Positions 33,380 to 46,299 of a DNA stretch of 47,485 nucleotides are shown piece by piece (the stretch's first letter is position 1; the number at the start of each line of letters is the position of its first letter). The stretch covers positions 1 through 47,485 of the forward strand of contig JAWQRO010000233.1 of assembly GCA_033557835.1 (NCBI GenBank). The letters are read 5' to 3'. This DNA is from Helochares maculicollis (taxonomy: Eukaryota > Arthropoda > Insecta > Coleoptera > Hydrophilidae). The position numbers and the translations under genes are program-made. The notes beneath the pieces are model-generated. The model ran no database searches. It saw only the letters and a program-made list of their open reading frames with translations, and was not told where the DNA came from.

Positions 33380-34660
33380 AATACTTAATAAATCAATTAG
33401 TAAAAGGTTAAAGAATAAGGAAGGCAAAGCCTGACAAAACACCTCTAACTAAAGAACTGCGTGGAAGAAGAGGCAAAGGTAGATCGCAAACTATATAAAT
33501 TTAGAAGGGTTATAAAGGCGCTGTAATTGAAAAGAAGTTTCCAATGGACAAAACTAATACAGTGCAAAGTATGTAGAGGTAGGTATTCAACCAAGCTAGG
33601 GGCTTTTAAGACCTCTCAAGCTTATTAATTATATAGCAATTCACATTTCTTACATTTAAAAATAATTCACTGGACATGTTATCCAACCTCTTTACAAAAC
33701 TACTTCCCAAATATATACATAAAACACTATTCTTAAAAAAATGTGTTGCATCCAATACACATAAAATGTATACAAAATAACTATAAATAAGCGAGAAATA
33801 AAAATAAAGAGCTGCTGCTTTACTTGAAGGGTGACAAATTCGAATTTGAAGTTTTGCACTTTTACAAAGCTTAAGTAAAAATATTGTAAAGGAATCCGAA
33901 ATTACAACAAACTACAAACATATCTACTTCAAACGAACATTTTCCCTTTTAAATGTACTGTACGTACTTTTCAATTTCAAAACACTTGGTAAATCTGCAA
34001 GAAAATTTGTGAGCTCCGTATCAACGTTTCTCTCCCAAATATACGACTCAAATCAACTTAACCAAATTTTACTTCATTTAAAATTCATTTTCATTCAATA
34101 TTGCACTTGTCTGGAATTTTCTACAGATATGTTGTGTTTAGTCACGAAAGTACAGTCAAAATTCCTTAAAATTCACTTTCAGTTATCAGCCTCTACTTAT
34201 GACTCTTATACTTTAAAACATTCCCCACTGTTCGATTTGCTCGACATTTAAATGCATCAGTTTTCGACTTTATATTCAGGTACACTACACTCTATAAGTA
34301 ACGCAATTTTCGAAAGAATCAATTGTAAAAGATGAGATGAATGAACACAACAAATATATTTTTACTAATGCGTCGAAACCCTAATTTCATAGTATTTTTT
34401 AAATTCTGCTTTTAGCATTAAAATTATGATTATATTAAACAAATAATAAAATTAAATTAAATAGGAGGCCATTCCACATAAAGGGTGCCTTTTCAAGACC
34501 GTTTTATTTAATGATTCAAGAAAGAAGTTAAGAATAAAATTATTATTATTATATTATATTATTATATGTATATATTCACTTGAAATAATTAATAGCAGCA
34601 TTGATTTTTGGGGTGTTATTTTACAAACGTACCAGAAATTTCATGCTATACATATGGAAG
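33380..34660. other. AT-rich non-coding sequence
   Basis: Nothing could be supported beyond short ATT and AT runs (about 34540-34575). The 80-aa frame at 34009 shows no domain. Confidence 0.4.
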
Positions 34661-34689
34661 TGTTGTGTGGAGATGTTCCAAGATTTTTA

Positions 34690-35060
34690 TATTCCCGTAT
34701 ACTATACAGTATGAAGTATAGGATGGTAAAAGTGTGGCAATTATGGCAAATGTTCAACTTTGGGATTTTGACACTTCCTCACGTTTGAGAGCATCTGAAC
34801 CAATTTTGATCATTTTGATAAACCATTTGCTAGTATGTGCTTGTATGTGCAAACACAATAGCGCCCAAGCTGTTTAAGCTGTCGAGATAAAATTTGGCAT
34901 TCGGACTTAATAGCAGAATTTTAAATGTGAATTAAGTATTTGAACATACACGATCGGAATTTTTACACAATTTGGAAAACTTTTCAAGCAATCTGATCGT
35001 TAAAATAGCGCAATCGGGTATTATTGTACGTGTCTTAAAAGGATTCATGTAGGTGCCTTA
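34690..35060. repeat. Diverged interspersed repeat fragment
   Basis: It begins ATACTATACAGTATGAAGTA and contains TTTTGATCATTTTGATAAAC, then a CAAACACAATAGCGCCCAAG stretch. The last parallels AAACATAATAGCGGTCAGAC and GTTTGAGCTA at 6679-6710, so it belongs to the same broad family as the composite repeat. Confidence 0.45.
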
Positions 35061-36480
35061 AAAGTATTGAATATTAACTAAACTAACACAATAGTTTAAG
35101 TTTTTTGTTCATTAGGCCAAAAAGTAAAACTAAAAGCTGGAAAATGCTTCGCTTCGTAAAATGGGTTGAAGAGCGACTGGAAGTAGACTTTTAAACTTTT
35201 ATTTAATTTAGAACATATTTTTTCCTAACCACTCTATGAAGTCTTAGTCCAAAACTTTTTGAGTTTTGGACTATGTCACTCTAAGTCTTTTATATCATGG
35301 AATTTTTAGTCTTTTAGTTTAGAAATCTTGAATTGGGCACACTTAATAATCGATTCTTTTAGTATCATTATAAACTTTCTATTTAGACCGTGTTCACTGG
35401 ATAAGATGCCAATATTTAACCCCAAGTTTTTTATCCTGAAGTGTAGAATTGATGTTGCTTTTAATATAGTGTGTTTCGTGCCTGTTCTTTTTTATTTGGA
35501 AAAGTAGCTAAAAGAACTATGCTGCAAACTAAAGATATGATTCCCAGTTTTGTGGTTACATTGTCAGGACGCTTAATTCTGAAACTACCCTCGTAATATT
35601 ACATATACAAACACTTGATCCTAGTAACCAATCTTAAATAACGTTTAGCACATCAAATATATATCCTCACATTACAGGGAAACTACAACATATTAATCTT
35701 AAATCCATATTGTTCTCACCTTTTGCAATACAATTTCTACAACTTCTGAAAATAGCAAATTTCATTTTTGGAAGGTACAAACAAAATTCTGATATTCAAG
35801 ACACTATTAAAACCTTCAAAATCCAGTTTTAGAAAAATGATAATTAGGAAGTTTGTCTAGTAGTTTAGAACTGACAACTCAACATTACTCCCAACAGTGG
35901 CTGCAATATACTTGCAAAGTTAGATTAAGCGCCAGATGCTTCTGATGCTCTAGGAAACCCATCTCTATCCATTCGATAGAACTCAAAGCTTCAATGATAT
36001 GCTAAATTGGCTGTTTAGCAATTGCACGAAGGTCTGCATTGGTGGAAATAGTACATAGGGACAAAATTTATATTGCATTTATATGTTGTATATAATACTA
36101 CGTATTTTTTTTTATCTTCAAAAGTTGTTTATGCCATTTTGTAATTGCTTCTTTATAAGGAATTACTTTTCTGAATATGTTGCAGATATTTAATAATTTA
36201 GGCGTTAAAGGACAACGGTTGAGGATTGATAATTTGCAAGCTTAATCAGTTTTGTGTAGAACTACGACCAAATGTTAAAGAGAGCACAGTGAAAATTAAT
36301 TATAGATACAGCATATAAGTTACATATTTTACGTTTTATACCGTTGGGACAGGGCATTAGGAAGCAACCCTTCTTTTACTAGACTAATAGATTCGAAATT
36401 ATCTCATGACTTACTACTTTTACAAAATGCACCCCCTTACAATTTATATAATTTTTTGCGTAGCAGCATTTGCAGGAATA
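35061..36480. other. AT-rich non-coding sequence
   Basis: No gene or recurring repeat was recognised. Confidence 0.4.
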
Positions 36481-37140
36481 ATTAGAAGCGCTCCAGTTCG
36501 GAGGTAGGAAGCAAGCTTAGGCCTATATACCTTTAATTAAATTTTATCGGGCATTTAATATCATTCAGTAACAAACGGGGAAGTCGAGGTGGTGCCGGAA
36601 CGCACAGGTTCTACATTTTAATTTGGAGTAATTAGTTTTGTTCCCCGAACAGGCTGAACACGTTGTTGTTTTGTCGAATGGCAGTAAGCCGGGGATGGTT
36701 TGGGGTGGGTGGAACAAGCGTCGCGGCGGAAACTGCGGCCTGACGAGGCGAGAGAGCCCCGGCTTTTAATGCATTCATAACCTCACTTTCCATAAAATGT
36801 CGAACTCGTTAAAGGCAGCGGTGACTGCACCCGTGTCTAAACAGGGAGAAAAAAATAATAAAGCGGCCGAAAAGCGTGGAGTTGCGGGGCAAGGGATCGA
36901 GCGGATTTAATCAACACCATTCACAATTAAAGTGCTCTTCATTATCATCTGGTTTTTCCTTCCCTTCTGTTTCGGATCGTTGGTCAGGCTGGTGTTTTCG
37001 CTTTTGGAAAACTTTGTTGTTGTATTAACTAGATTTCAACCGCTTCCACCCCTTCCCGATTTCATCGCCCGCCCCTCTAAACTCCTCTCTTGGCTTTTCA
37101 CCTCGTCTCATTTACTTCGTATTTTTTGCTTATAATTTTT
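36481..37140. other. GC-richer, apparently unique island
   Basis: A block with raised GC and CpG (for example AAGCGTCGCGGCGGAAACTG at about 36716) stands out from its flanks and matches no repeat in the window. The 67-aa frame at 36932 has hydrophobic and proline-rich composition but no domain. It may be a conserved regulatory element or a non-coding exon. Confidence 0.3.
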
Positions 37141-37379
37141 ACCTTAGGCTACTGTTCAAATCAGTTCTTATCTGATCACTTTTGATACATAATATTATAT
37201 TTCAATAGTTTGTGATTGGCTTTGAATGTAATTCATGGAAGATTTTTGTATTATCAATTAAAGAAATACCATTAATAATTGAACTACACCACCAAGCATA
37301 GAACTACCACTGTCTTTACCTGGAAATGTTTTGATTGACCTGATTTATAGATATATGGAGAGTAAATCAACTTTTGTCC

Positions 37380-37850
37380 CCAATATGGATAGAAATTAAA
37401 TTGTACTAGAAATAGAAACCGTGCATGCTTATTATATTTCAACGTAGTCGCCTTTATTTTCAATACACTTGGTCCATCGTTGCAAAAGCATTCTGAAGCC
37501 CTCATAAAAGAAGGGTTTCGATTAAGCTGGTAGAGAGAAATGCACCACTTCTTTCCCTGCTTCACCCGAGGTAAATATATGGTCTATTAAAATCTTTCTG
37601 AGTGGATTAAAAAAATGGAAGTCCAGTGGAGCAAGGATGGGAGTCTACAGAGGATGAGTCAGTACTTTAAAATTGAGTTTCTGAAGCCTTTTTATGGATG
37701 ATTTTGTAGGTATACGAAATTTGTAGAAAATGTGTCACTGTATCAATCGTTACTCGTCTGACGATCAGAATTATGTCACGTGCACGCCCAATATTTCCTC
37801 ATTTGCGACTGTAAATGGTGGTCCGGCTCCCTCGGGACAACAACAGTGGA
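37380..37850 (-). pseudogene. Internally deleted mariner-like transposase remnant
   Basis: On the minus strand, fragments resemble a mariner HTH region (GPPFTVANEEILG, then a TKSSIKRLQKLNFKVL type piece) joined to a C-terminal part: VLTHPL, LAPLDFHFFNPLRKIL and MLLQRWTKCIENKGDYVEI. The last is a typical mariner terminus. The third catalytic position (APSD) reads APLD. The middle, with the first two catalytic residues, is gone and stops are frequent. No inverted repeats were found. Confidence 0.6.
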
Positions 37851-38139
37851 ACTAAGATCTAACCTGTGCAGACATAACAACAATTAGACCACGCTTACAT
37901 TATCCTCGCTTCACGACAGTACTACAAATATAAAAAAATAAGCTACATTGTAAATAATAATAAACTTATCTTCGTATCGTAGCGGTAAGCACAAATGTTT
38001 ATATAGATTATATCGAACACATTTTGCCTATTCATATTATAAAGTCAAATGAACTTCTGGCTCTCATAGTTATCAGAAGTGTGTTAAATCGTGAAGCATT
38101 ACTTACTCGTTCAAGTTAATTATTCAGTTCAAATTCTGT

Positions 38140-39235
38140 TAATTACTGCAACACATTAACGCAATCAATTGCATATCAACGGATGGGAAATAAATCGTGC
38201 TGGTATCAGCGCCCGGCGAAGAAGAAGCATGTTGTGAACCAGCAAATCAAGGTTCAATAATAAATCTAGAAGCGCGCCACCCATGTGAGGTTGTAAACAT
38301 ATCAATTACACACGGGAAGGCCCTTATTTACTTATTCGAAACACGATCCTCACTAAATTTGACCGAAATTCCTTAATCACAGAGATAGAAAGAAGTCCCT
38401 AGCGTGTCCTTTTACCCGCTTGCTTCACTCCTCTTGCGCTTATTTGCCCCATGGCCACGGCCGTAACGTCGGCTCCGGTGCTTTCCGTGCAGGCCCGGAT
38501 TTCTCATGAAGCATTTTCAATTGGCCAACGGATCTTCAGTCCAGATTTACTAAGTGGCAAATGTATTTAAATTCCACCTACATTATTTAATAAAATACAT
38601 TAACTTTATATCTAGAATTTCAAAGACTTGAGTAGCACAACAAACAACTTTCCGTGTAATACAACCTGGAAGATACAATAATGCGAAGCGCTGAGCTTAA
38701 AGAGAAATTATTTGAATATATCGTTATATTTTTTATATAAATCAAGGTTTCGATCTAGGAAGCCTATAAGGTAACGAAATTAGTTCTTAATCCGGCCCCA
38801 AAGAATATGGGTGTAATATAGAAAAGCAAAGCTGCGTCGAAAGAGTACGGGGGCTTCTCACCCGCTACCCATCTGTCTCTCAACTACTCTCGTTTCAGCA
38901 ATTACCAACCGCAAATGAAGAGATTCCCCTAGGCCATAGGCCGAAGCTCGATGCAGTCGAAACGATGCCGGCTTCTACCTTCCATATGTCACGGACCCGA
39001 TTTAATGGGGACCTCCCTTTTTCGGTCCGTTTTCCTCTTCCTTTTTTAATTGAAAAATGTACTGATTTCTTTTACCTGCTGCCGCCTGGTCAATGTATTT
39101 TTTACCCAACTCTGCGCGTTTCGGAGTTACCTAATAGGTACTACGTTCATATATTCATATATTTGACTCCCATGAAATATTTGTGTATCAATCAATTTGG
39201 TCACTATTTATACTATAGGCACATGAATTGAAATC
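38140..39235. other. Non-repetitive region with two weak exon candidates
   Basis: Candidate 1 is a 39-codon frame at 38451-38570 in context CCCCATGG, starting MATAVTSAPVLSVQARISHE, in a CpG-rich stretch. Candidate 2 begins after a good acceptor (CTACTCTCGTTTCAG, exon start 38899) and stays open to 39231, with residues such as LPTANEEIPLGHRPKL at its start; AG|GTACTA near 39136 could be its donor. Neither resembles a known protein and both could be chance. Confidence 0.2.
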
Positions 39236-40285
39236 GTAACTGCTTATATGTAAAACAAGTAAAGAAATTCTTAAACAGTAAATTAAAAATGGTACAAAGT
39301 TTTGAGATATTATGTGCAAATGCAAACTCAGACTATATATTTATTCATGGTGGCAAAATTAAAAGAAATTTAATTGTAGAACAAATTCACAAATAAACTG
39401 TATTTAATTTATATCTAGGCATTTGATAGACAACCTGTTAGACTACGACAGAAACTATTTTTCAAGAAAGTGGGGCTTGTGTGGCTACAAAAACATGGTT
39501 GAGGAACACCTACACAATGTGTGGTTTCCCTAACAATGGGAGCTTTTTATAACGCTCTAGCTATGCCTCAAACCTTTGTTTGCTGTAATTTTATCATTAA
39601 CATGAATATATCTTCATGTTATTATTGTCAAATGTGTAAATAAGTCACAAATGACACCCATTATAGTGTCATTTTCCCCTCACCTTCGTGATAATTAGTC
39701 ACGAAATCAACAAAGTGAACAATTGATTAGTCGGGTTTTTGAAATTAACACTGATATTTGCTTTTGGAGTCAGAATTCAAAAAAGTTAAGAGATTAATTT
39801 TTCAACAGATAATTTTCGAGTGTATGCGTCGTCTATTGGTATTATTGTAAAATTTTCCTTCTACAAATGTTTCTGGCAACATTTGAAGAGACTGTTATAT
39901 TAAAGCCTCGATAAAGTTTTTACGTGAATTTGAGCTGCTCATATCTATTTTCTCATTTCATTTCTCATTTCATGATAAAGCAACTGGTTTTGATGTAATC
40001 TCGTGATTTTCGGTGGACTAAAGAAATAATGTAGTCTAAATACTTTCAGAAGAAGTTTTTTCGGGAAAACTACGATAATATCTAGACTGAGCCTAGATAA
40101 AATCTACTTTCATTGAGTTCAAATTTTGAAAAGAAACAAATCGCAACTCATTCATTAGTTGTAAAATATCGCACTTCCTTGTGTTGCATTCGTATTCTTA
40201 AATAGGAAATAAAAATCTGTCACTAATTTTGAGAAGCAATTTGGAAATCCAAACAGAAGACGCTGCACTTGACAAACGAGTCCGC
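39236..40285. other. AT-rich non-coding sequence
   Basis: No gene or repeat was recognised. Confidence 0.4.
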
Positions 40286-40290
40286 ATAGA

Positions 40291-40450
40291 CCCTGACGTG
40301 ACCTGACTTGACCTGACCTAACCTGACCTGACCAGAGCTAACCCGACCTGACCTCACCTGACTTGACTTACCCTGACCTGATCTGACCTGACCTGTCCTG
40401 ACCTGATCAGATTTGACCTGACTTTGATCTGGCCGGACTTGACTTGACCA
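40291..40450. repeat. CCTGA pentanucleotide array (TGACCT half-sites)
   Basis: About 30 imperfect repeats of CTGAC/CTTGA type. The minus strand is therefore a run of AGGTC, which overlaps to give many AGGTCA nuclear-receptor half-sites. The 85-aa minus frame (40223-40480), rich in SGQV/RSDQ repeats, is a by-product of the array. Confidence 0.9.
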
Positions 40451-42400
40451 ACCCAAAGTTGACTGCAAATACTTAGGCAATAGTGTTACTACACATTCCA
40501 GTATGTCAGATATATTAAAGAGTTCATTACATTCCAGCTAAAAGAATACTGGGTTTATTTTTACCCTATTTGCAGGAAAATGTTTATAATGTATCAAACG
40601 AAATGATTTATGTGAATTGAGGAAACAAAACTTTAAAGAAGACTAATACAAACTAATACAAATAGTTAGAAAAATTTCATATACCAGTGTTCTTGAAGCT
40701 ATTAACCAACTTGACCTAAAATTGGATTGGACAAGTTGTTGATGACTTAGTTAGCCTACCAATTATTCAGGTCACTGTATTATCTGATAATTTAAAAAAA
40801 TATACATTTGATATTATCTGTATCAGAAATGCATTGCATCAAACTAGACTAACATACAAATTGCTTGAGATGTCCGATATTAAGAGAACACTATCACTAT
40901 ATTTTACAAGAATATTTGACTAACAGAGCAAATGCTTCTGCATTTTGATGATTTAGACAAAAAAATTATCGTTATTTTAATACAATCGAACGAATTTTCT
41001 TGCAAATATCTTACAATTAATGAAACATAAGATCATGATTATATACAGAAGTTTAGAACATAATCTGTAGCTATGTGATAAACTTGTAAATATATATTGT
41101 TTGGTGCTTCAGCTCAGAATCTTTGTAATATAACTGGTTGAATCTCTTCTATGGTGTTTTAGTAATCGAACCTTCTATTGAGCCACACTTTATTTCCTAA
41201 CGAGTTGAGGAAATAGCTTGACATGTATGTCTTTGCATCTAAAATATACTATAATTGCATCAACATTGTTTGAAATATTTATTACATATTTACCTCTTTG
41301 TTAATTGAATTTTTGAAAATTGTGCAGAATGGAAGTAAAAGAAAAAATAAAGTAAATGTAACTTCTACAATGCTTTACATTAACGGAAGTGAAACCACAA
41401 CGTAACTAATAAACATTGAAATGCAACTAAATCGTAATAATAAAAATGGTAAATAATATATATATATAAACTCATAGAGGTGGATCTTTCAATACACTTG
41501 CCGTAGTAAATGCAAAATTATCTGTTTTTATACAGATTGAAGAACACATTTTAAACATAAATCAGTATATAAAGTTGTAGTTAGAAAATATCATATACCA
41601 ATCATAATATCATTCTTCATACATTTCATAAAACAATATTAATACATACACTGTCCTAAGAAAAATCGTGTACCATCTTTATCTAAAATTATGCACAGCA
41701 AATTAATAGTTTAAATTTGGGCTATTAAAGACCGTAGTTCAGCTGTAGAATTTCCATTACCTTAATACATTTAACCAGCACATTACAGTAAATAGCGTAT
41801 AATAATTTTAAGTAAAGACTCTAATCGTAAATCTTCATTTAGCTAAATTAAATATGATAAGCTCATATTTTGTGCTAAGATCTCACTCTTGCGATTTGTT
41901 ATTGGTGTTAACATTTTTGTATATATAAAAGTAAGTAGCACGCGAGCAGCATGAATGTTTTAAAAATAATTTAAATCAACAAGAGGTCCATATTTTGAAG
42001 TATAGATTTCCTTCGTACATTGAAAAATATTTTCAGTCCCATACTATTCAAGACCCTATTTATTTTCGTTGACATATTTTGAAGTACAAATTAGATTAGA
42101 GTTATGTTACTTTCTGTAACTAAACGTTCAACATGCCCCAATAAATATTTATTGTGTCTTAAAAATGATTTCCGAATGACGATATCTCTACAATAAAAAA
42201 TCTATATGTATAATCACGTGTAATTAAAACAGGTTTTATTACAAAGAGCCACCAGCAACGTGAGAATAGCCGGTAGCAAGTAATAGACATTAGTATTTTT
42301 AATATGCGTTACATTTAGATACGGTGGGTATATATGTGTATGCAGCAATAAAATATTGTGCAAGACTGATTATATGACAGCTTATCTGAAAAAATCTAAA
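40451..42400. other. AT-rich non-coding sequence
   Basis: There is a short AT microsatellite at about 41455-41468; otherwise nothing was recognised. Confidence 0.4.
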
Positions 42401-42453
42401 ACAGTTGGCTTATCCGCTTGGCATTATATTCATTGCGGAGCACTCGCACTCAC

Positions 42454-42503
42454 TGGGGCGATCGCGATGGAGATGGAGATGGCTGCCGCGGCCGGCTCAG
42501 CTA
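42454..42503 (-). other. Possible 50-nt micro-exon
   Basis: A GC-rich 50-nt stretch in AT-rich DNA is bounded on the minus strand by AAGTATCTTCAG (acceptor-like) and CCCCA|GTGAGTGCG (donor-like). One frame is open and reads AEPAAAAISISIAIAP. The signals are weak and there is no adjacent gene model. Confidence 0.15.
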
Positions 42504-42519
42504 CTGAAGATACTTGATT

Positions 42520-45500
42520 AGAAATTCAAATGCCGGAATGTGGTAAAAACTTATTTTACACATTGAAATAATTACCTATCGCGTTAACGCACTCATAAAA
42601 TGTTACACGACTATAAAAACCATCCGATCCGACATAATGATGATTGTTGTAGGAGATAGGGCCCGAGGACTAAAAACTTTTCATGCAACTCTGTACCTTC
42701 ATGGGTCACGAAAAGCTACTCTTGGTACATAACACTGTTAGCACTATTTCAGAGTTAAATATGTAATTATCACAACAAAACCAAGTTGTGTGTGCACAGT
42801 ATCGTTCTAATTCTTGTCATCAAAGTGGTCTTCAAAAATGTGGATCCACATAAAAGTAATAAGTAATAAGCTAAAACACAATTGTAAAAAACCAATGTAA
42901 CTTATTTAACTGCTATATTTGCCACACTATTCTATACTATTCCTGTTAGATAAATTAGTGTGACGTTGCTTCCTGGCTTTGCGTTATGTGCAAACAAAAT
43001 CAGACGATTTGAGCAAATTTTGATGGTTTTGTTAGACTAACAATTTTAATTGTCATTGTATGTATGAGCAAACATTCGATTTGTTTGCTATTGATTTAAA
43101 AGTGATTTAGATTGCTTAGAAGAATGATACACTGTTTGCTCAGTGAGCAGTGCTAGCATTTTATTTTCATTACTTGAAACATTCACAAAGAAATATGTCT
43201 TCTAATTCATTTGTCAAACTAAAGAACGATTAACGTACAAGTTTCTATTGAAGTAAACTTAAGAAGAAATGACCGTTTTTTTTCTTTAAAAACTTACTAC
43301 AAAACAAACTTTTGTAAAATAATGCCGAATTGCTTGCAAAGTCTTCCAGACTTAAAGACTTGCTTCTGAGGCTCGAATCCAGGCCAACGTTGGCAACACC
43401 TTATAATTTTTTATAATTGATTACTGCCTGTAAAGAATAGTATGGCATATTCTTAGCTCTTCACTTCTGGTCTAGCTGCCATTTGTTTTGATATAATATA
43501 TAAAACGTTTACAAAAGCCTTTGGTCCTGTGAAGAAAGTGAATTTTTGCCTCCAAGACTGATCTAATCCTACGTACATGTTTTGCTGGAATTTAAAAAAA
43601 TGAAACAAACTTGCTTGCATGGAATTTTTTCATTACATCTAGAAACTTTCATCTATTTATATGTAATGAAAATGGTTTTATAGTTCATGGTTTCATTCGA
43701 GTGTGTCATACAGCCATTTCCTTTAACACTAAAGTAAGGTATATAGACCAGTTTCAAAAACAAAAATATTTGTTTGGCTTTGTTTTTTGTTCCAATAAAA
43801 GGAAAACAAAAAGTCTTGAAACACGTTTGAAACATAACTTTGTTTGTTCGAGGCGAATTGAGTAGCAAAACAACTTATTCACATAAAATTTGCAACGTTA
43901 ATTGCGCAAACACTTACGGGCGATGGCGATTGTTAGAGTCTCATTCAAGGAAAATTTTCAGTATGTAGAGAATTTATGGGAATTAATATATATTAAATTA
44001 TGCAGCATATGGAACTAATAGAGTATACTGTCACTACTAAATTACAGGTAAACAAAGTGATTTATCTTCAATTTTACAATATACCAAACACTGTGAATAC
44101 CAAAAAAAAAATATTAACCCAACACCCTGAATGTTTGAAGGCTTTATCAATCCTCGCTCACACATTTAATTTATATTAAATTGAAGATCCTTTATAGTAG
44201 TCTGTACCTTTGTGAATTGCCTAATTACAACAACATTTCAAACCATGATGGTCTTGAACTATAATGTAACATAAATATAAGACTGAGTTCAACATATCAA
44301 ATCACGACTGTCGAATGGAAAAAGTACCACGTTCAGTAATTGGAAATTAGAAGAGTGGCTTGAGTGTATTAGGTAAAAATATTCAAGACATAATAGAGAC
44401 ATGGAATCTATATTGACTAAATATTGCAATATCTGTGAAATATCGGGGGGAGGGGGATAAGACCAAAACTTTTGTTCAACTATAAAAAAAAGACAATAAC
44501 AGATCAAGCTGGGCTTCTTCCAGTTTTATGTATCAGCAAGTAACGACAACGATAAATATATACTTGCACGTGACGAAAATAGTCGAAAGAATACGAGACA
44601 GTCCTGGCAATTTTGGTTTTGATATATTGAACACTTTCTCAAATTTTCCCAAAAGTATTTACTCCTAAATTTTTTGCAGAGACAAAAAGCAATATCGTCC
44701 ACAACGAGGCCGATTATACTACAATCAATAAAAATATGAATTAGATAATCACATACTTCAATGCTGTTGCACTTTTGAGTCACAATACAGTCATATAAAA
44801 TAATATAAAGAACAAAGCTCCAACCAAAAATCCAGATCTCATGAACATCGGTAATCCATCTTAATCAACAGAGCAATCAAAAGACGCAATAAAAATCAAT
44901 ACTTCCCAGTCAAAGAATTGGCGATGTCGTAGAAATAAAAAAGTTATGAGACCAAATGTCGTTATTAGTAAAATAAATTTCAGGAAAAGTCCCATAAAAT
45001 CAAACGCCCAAAAAATCATTGAATGTTATGAGAATTAACCCAAGGAAAGCAACAGTAGCAAAATAACTACAAATGTAAAAAGCTAAATTTATTTATTAGA
45101 TGACATATACCGACAACAGTTCAATAAACTATCTAAATTAAAGCTATACACCAAAGAATTTACCGAAAGATACATTAACATATCGCCGACAATGAATTTG
45201 ATTTATGAATCGGGTTAAATGCTAAAGAGGCTTTTTTTAGCATTCATTATTTAGGTCATACTGTACGATTTCCTAATCACTATCAAATTCGTAGTCATGG
45301 AATATGTTCACAGTTAAACGTCAGCGACTAAGAGTAAAATGATAACAGACGTCCAATAAAGGGGTAAATTTGCTGTCCTGTATTAAAGAATTAGCAAGAG
45401 GTATTGAAAATGTGTTTACAAGCCACTAAAAAGATCAATGAAACTGCAACTCTTCATATTGTAAATATTCTAAACGTTCAGTATACTTTATAAATAGTTA

Positions 45501-45690
45501 CTTTCGCTGAGTGAACTCATACAAATTAAGCATAAAATTTTTGAGTTATCTTATACCATAAATCTCGAAAAGAGTAAACAAAATAGTGAGACCTCTTGAG
45601 TAAGCTCAGACTAAAGTAATTATGCATATACTCTGGATCTTAATTCAGAATTATACAGGATGTATTTATATAACTAAAAAAAGAAATGAA
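42520..45690. other. AT-rich non-coding sequence
   Basis: Nothing could be supported. Frames of 70-85 aa here lack domains and splice context. A tRNA B-box-like GGCTCGAATCC at 43370 is isolated. Confidence 0.4.
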
Positions 45691-45699
45691 TGCGTAGGT

Positions 45700-46210
45700 A
45701 AATATTTGGATTTCCATGCACGCAAGTTCATCCCTCAACCCTGTCTCGGGGACATGCTTTTCACATTTAGACCGAAATAAATGTACCCGGTAATGGGCCA
45801 GAATTTGAATATTCATCAGGCCCCTTTGCGTCTATTATGCTCGGTGCGTATCCACCAAGATACGCCCGTTTGCCTCCCATAGCTCCATTTTCATTTCCAT
45901 TTCCCTGTTTACAATAAAGGTGTGAATTAGCCTGTTTCCGTGTCACATGTTACTACTACTGCTGCCGCTGCCGCTTCTACACCACCACCGCTTCACTTCT
46001 GTAAGCCACGCCGCCGCCGCCGGCGAAACCCCAACTTGTGTCGTAATTACAGCGCCTGAGGGGGGTGTTCCCGCTACCGTTCAGATTTTATCGGAGACGT
46101 TACTTTCAGTTAGCATATCGGGTTTTATTGCTTGGTCTCTTTGGTGGCTTGCAGGATGCGCGTGGAGATTCCTTCAACGCCTTTTCCAGAGAAAGAGCAT
46201 CTGATTATGG
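45700..46210. other. GC-richer island with a weak signal-peptide-like frame
   Basis: This block has raised GC. A frame from 45947 begins MLLLLLPLPLLHHHRFTS and could be cut by a donor at CTTCT|GTAAGC, but it lies in CTG/CCG/CAC triplet-rich DNA where such Leu/Pro/His runs arise by composition alone. I do not call a gene. Confidence 0.2.
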
Positions 46211-46299
46211 TAAATATGAGAATGGCTGGGAGCAATTTATATTTTATATTCGGCATGATAAGCTTCAATATTTTAACGGTGTGTCGTCACTAAATGATT

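Noticed and set aside
40223..40480. 85-aa minus-strand frame with SGQV repeats
   Set aside because: It is generated by the CCTGA pentanucleotide array and has no start, splice or domain support.
43321..43400. Possible tRNA or tRNA-derived SINE
   Set aside because: Only a B-box-like GGCTCGAATCC is present; no cloverleaf, A box or acceptor stem pairing could be made.
45947..46204. Frame starting with a leucine-rich, signal-like stretch
   Set aside because: Leu/Pro/His runs follow from CTG/CCG/CAC triplets, no domain follows, and the possible donor is weakly supported.
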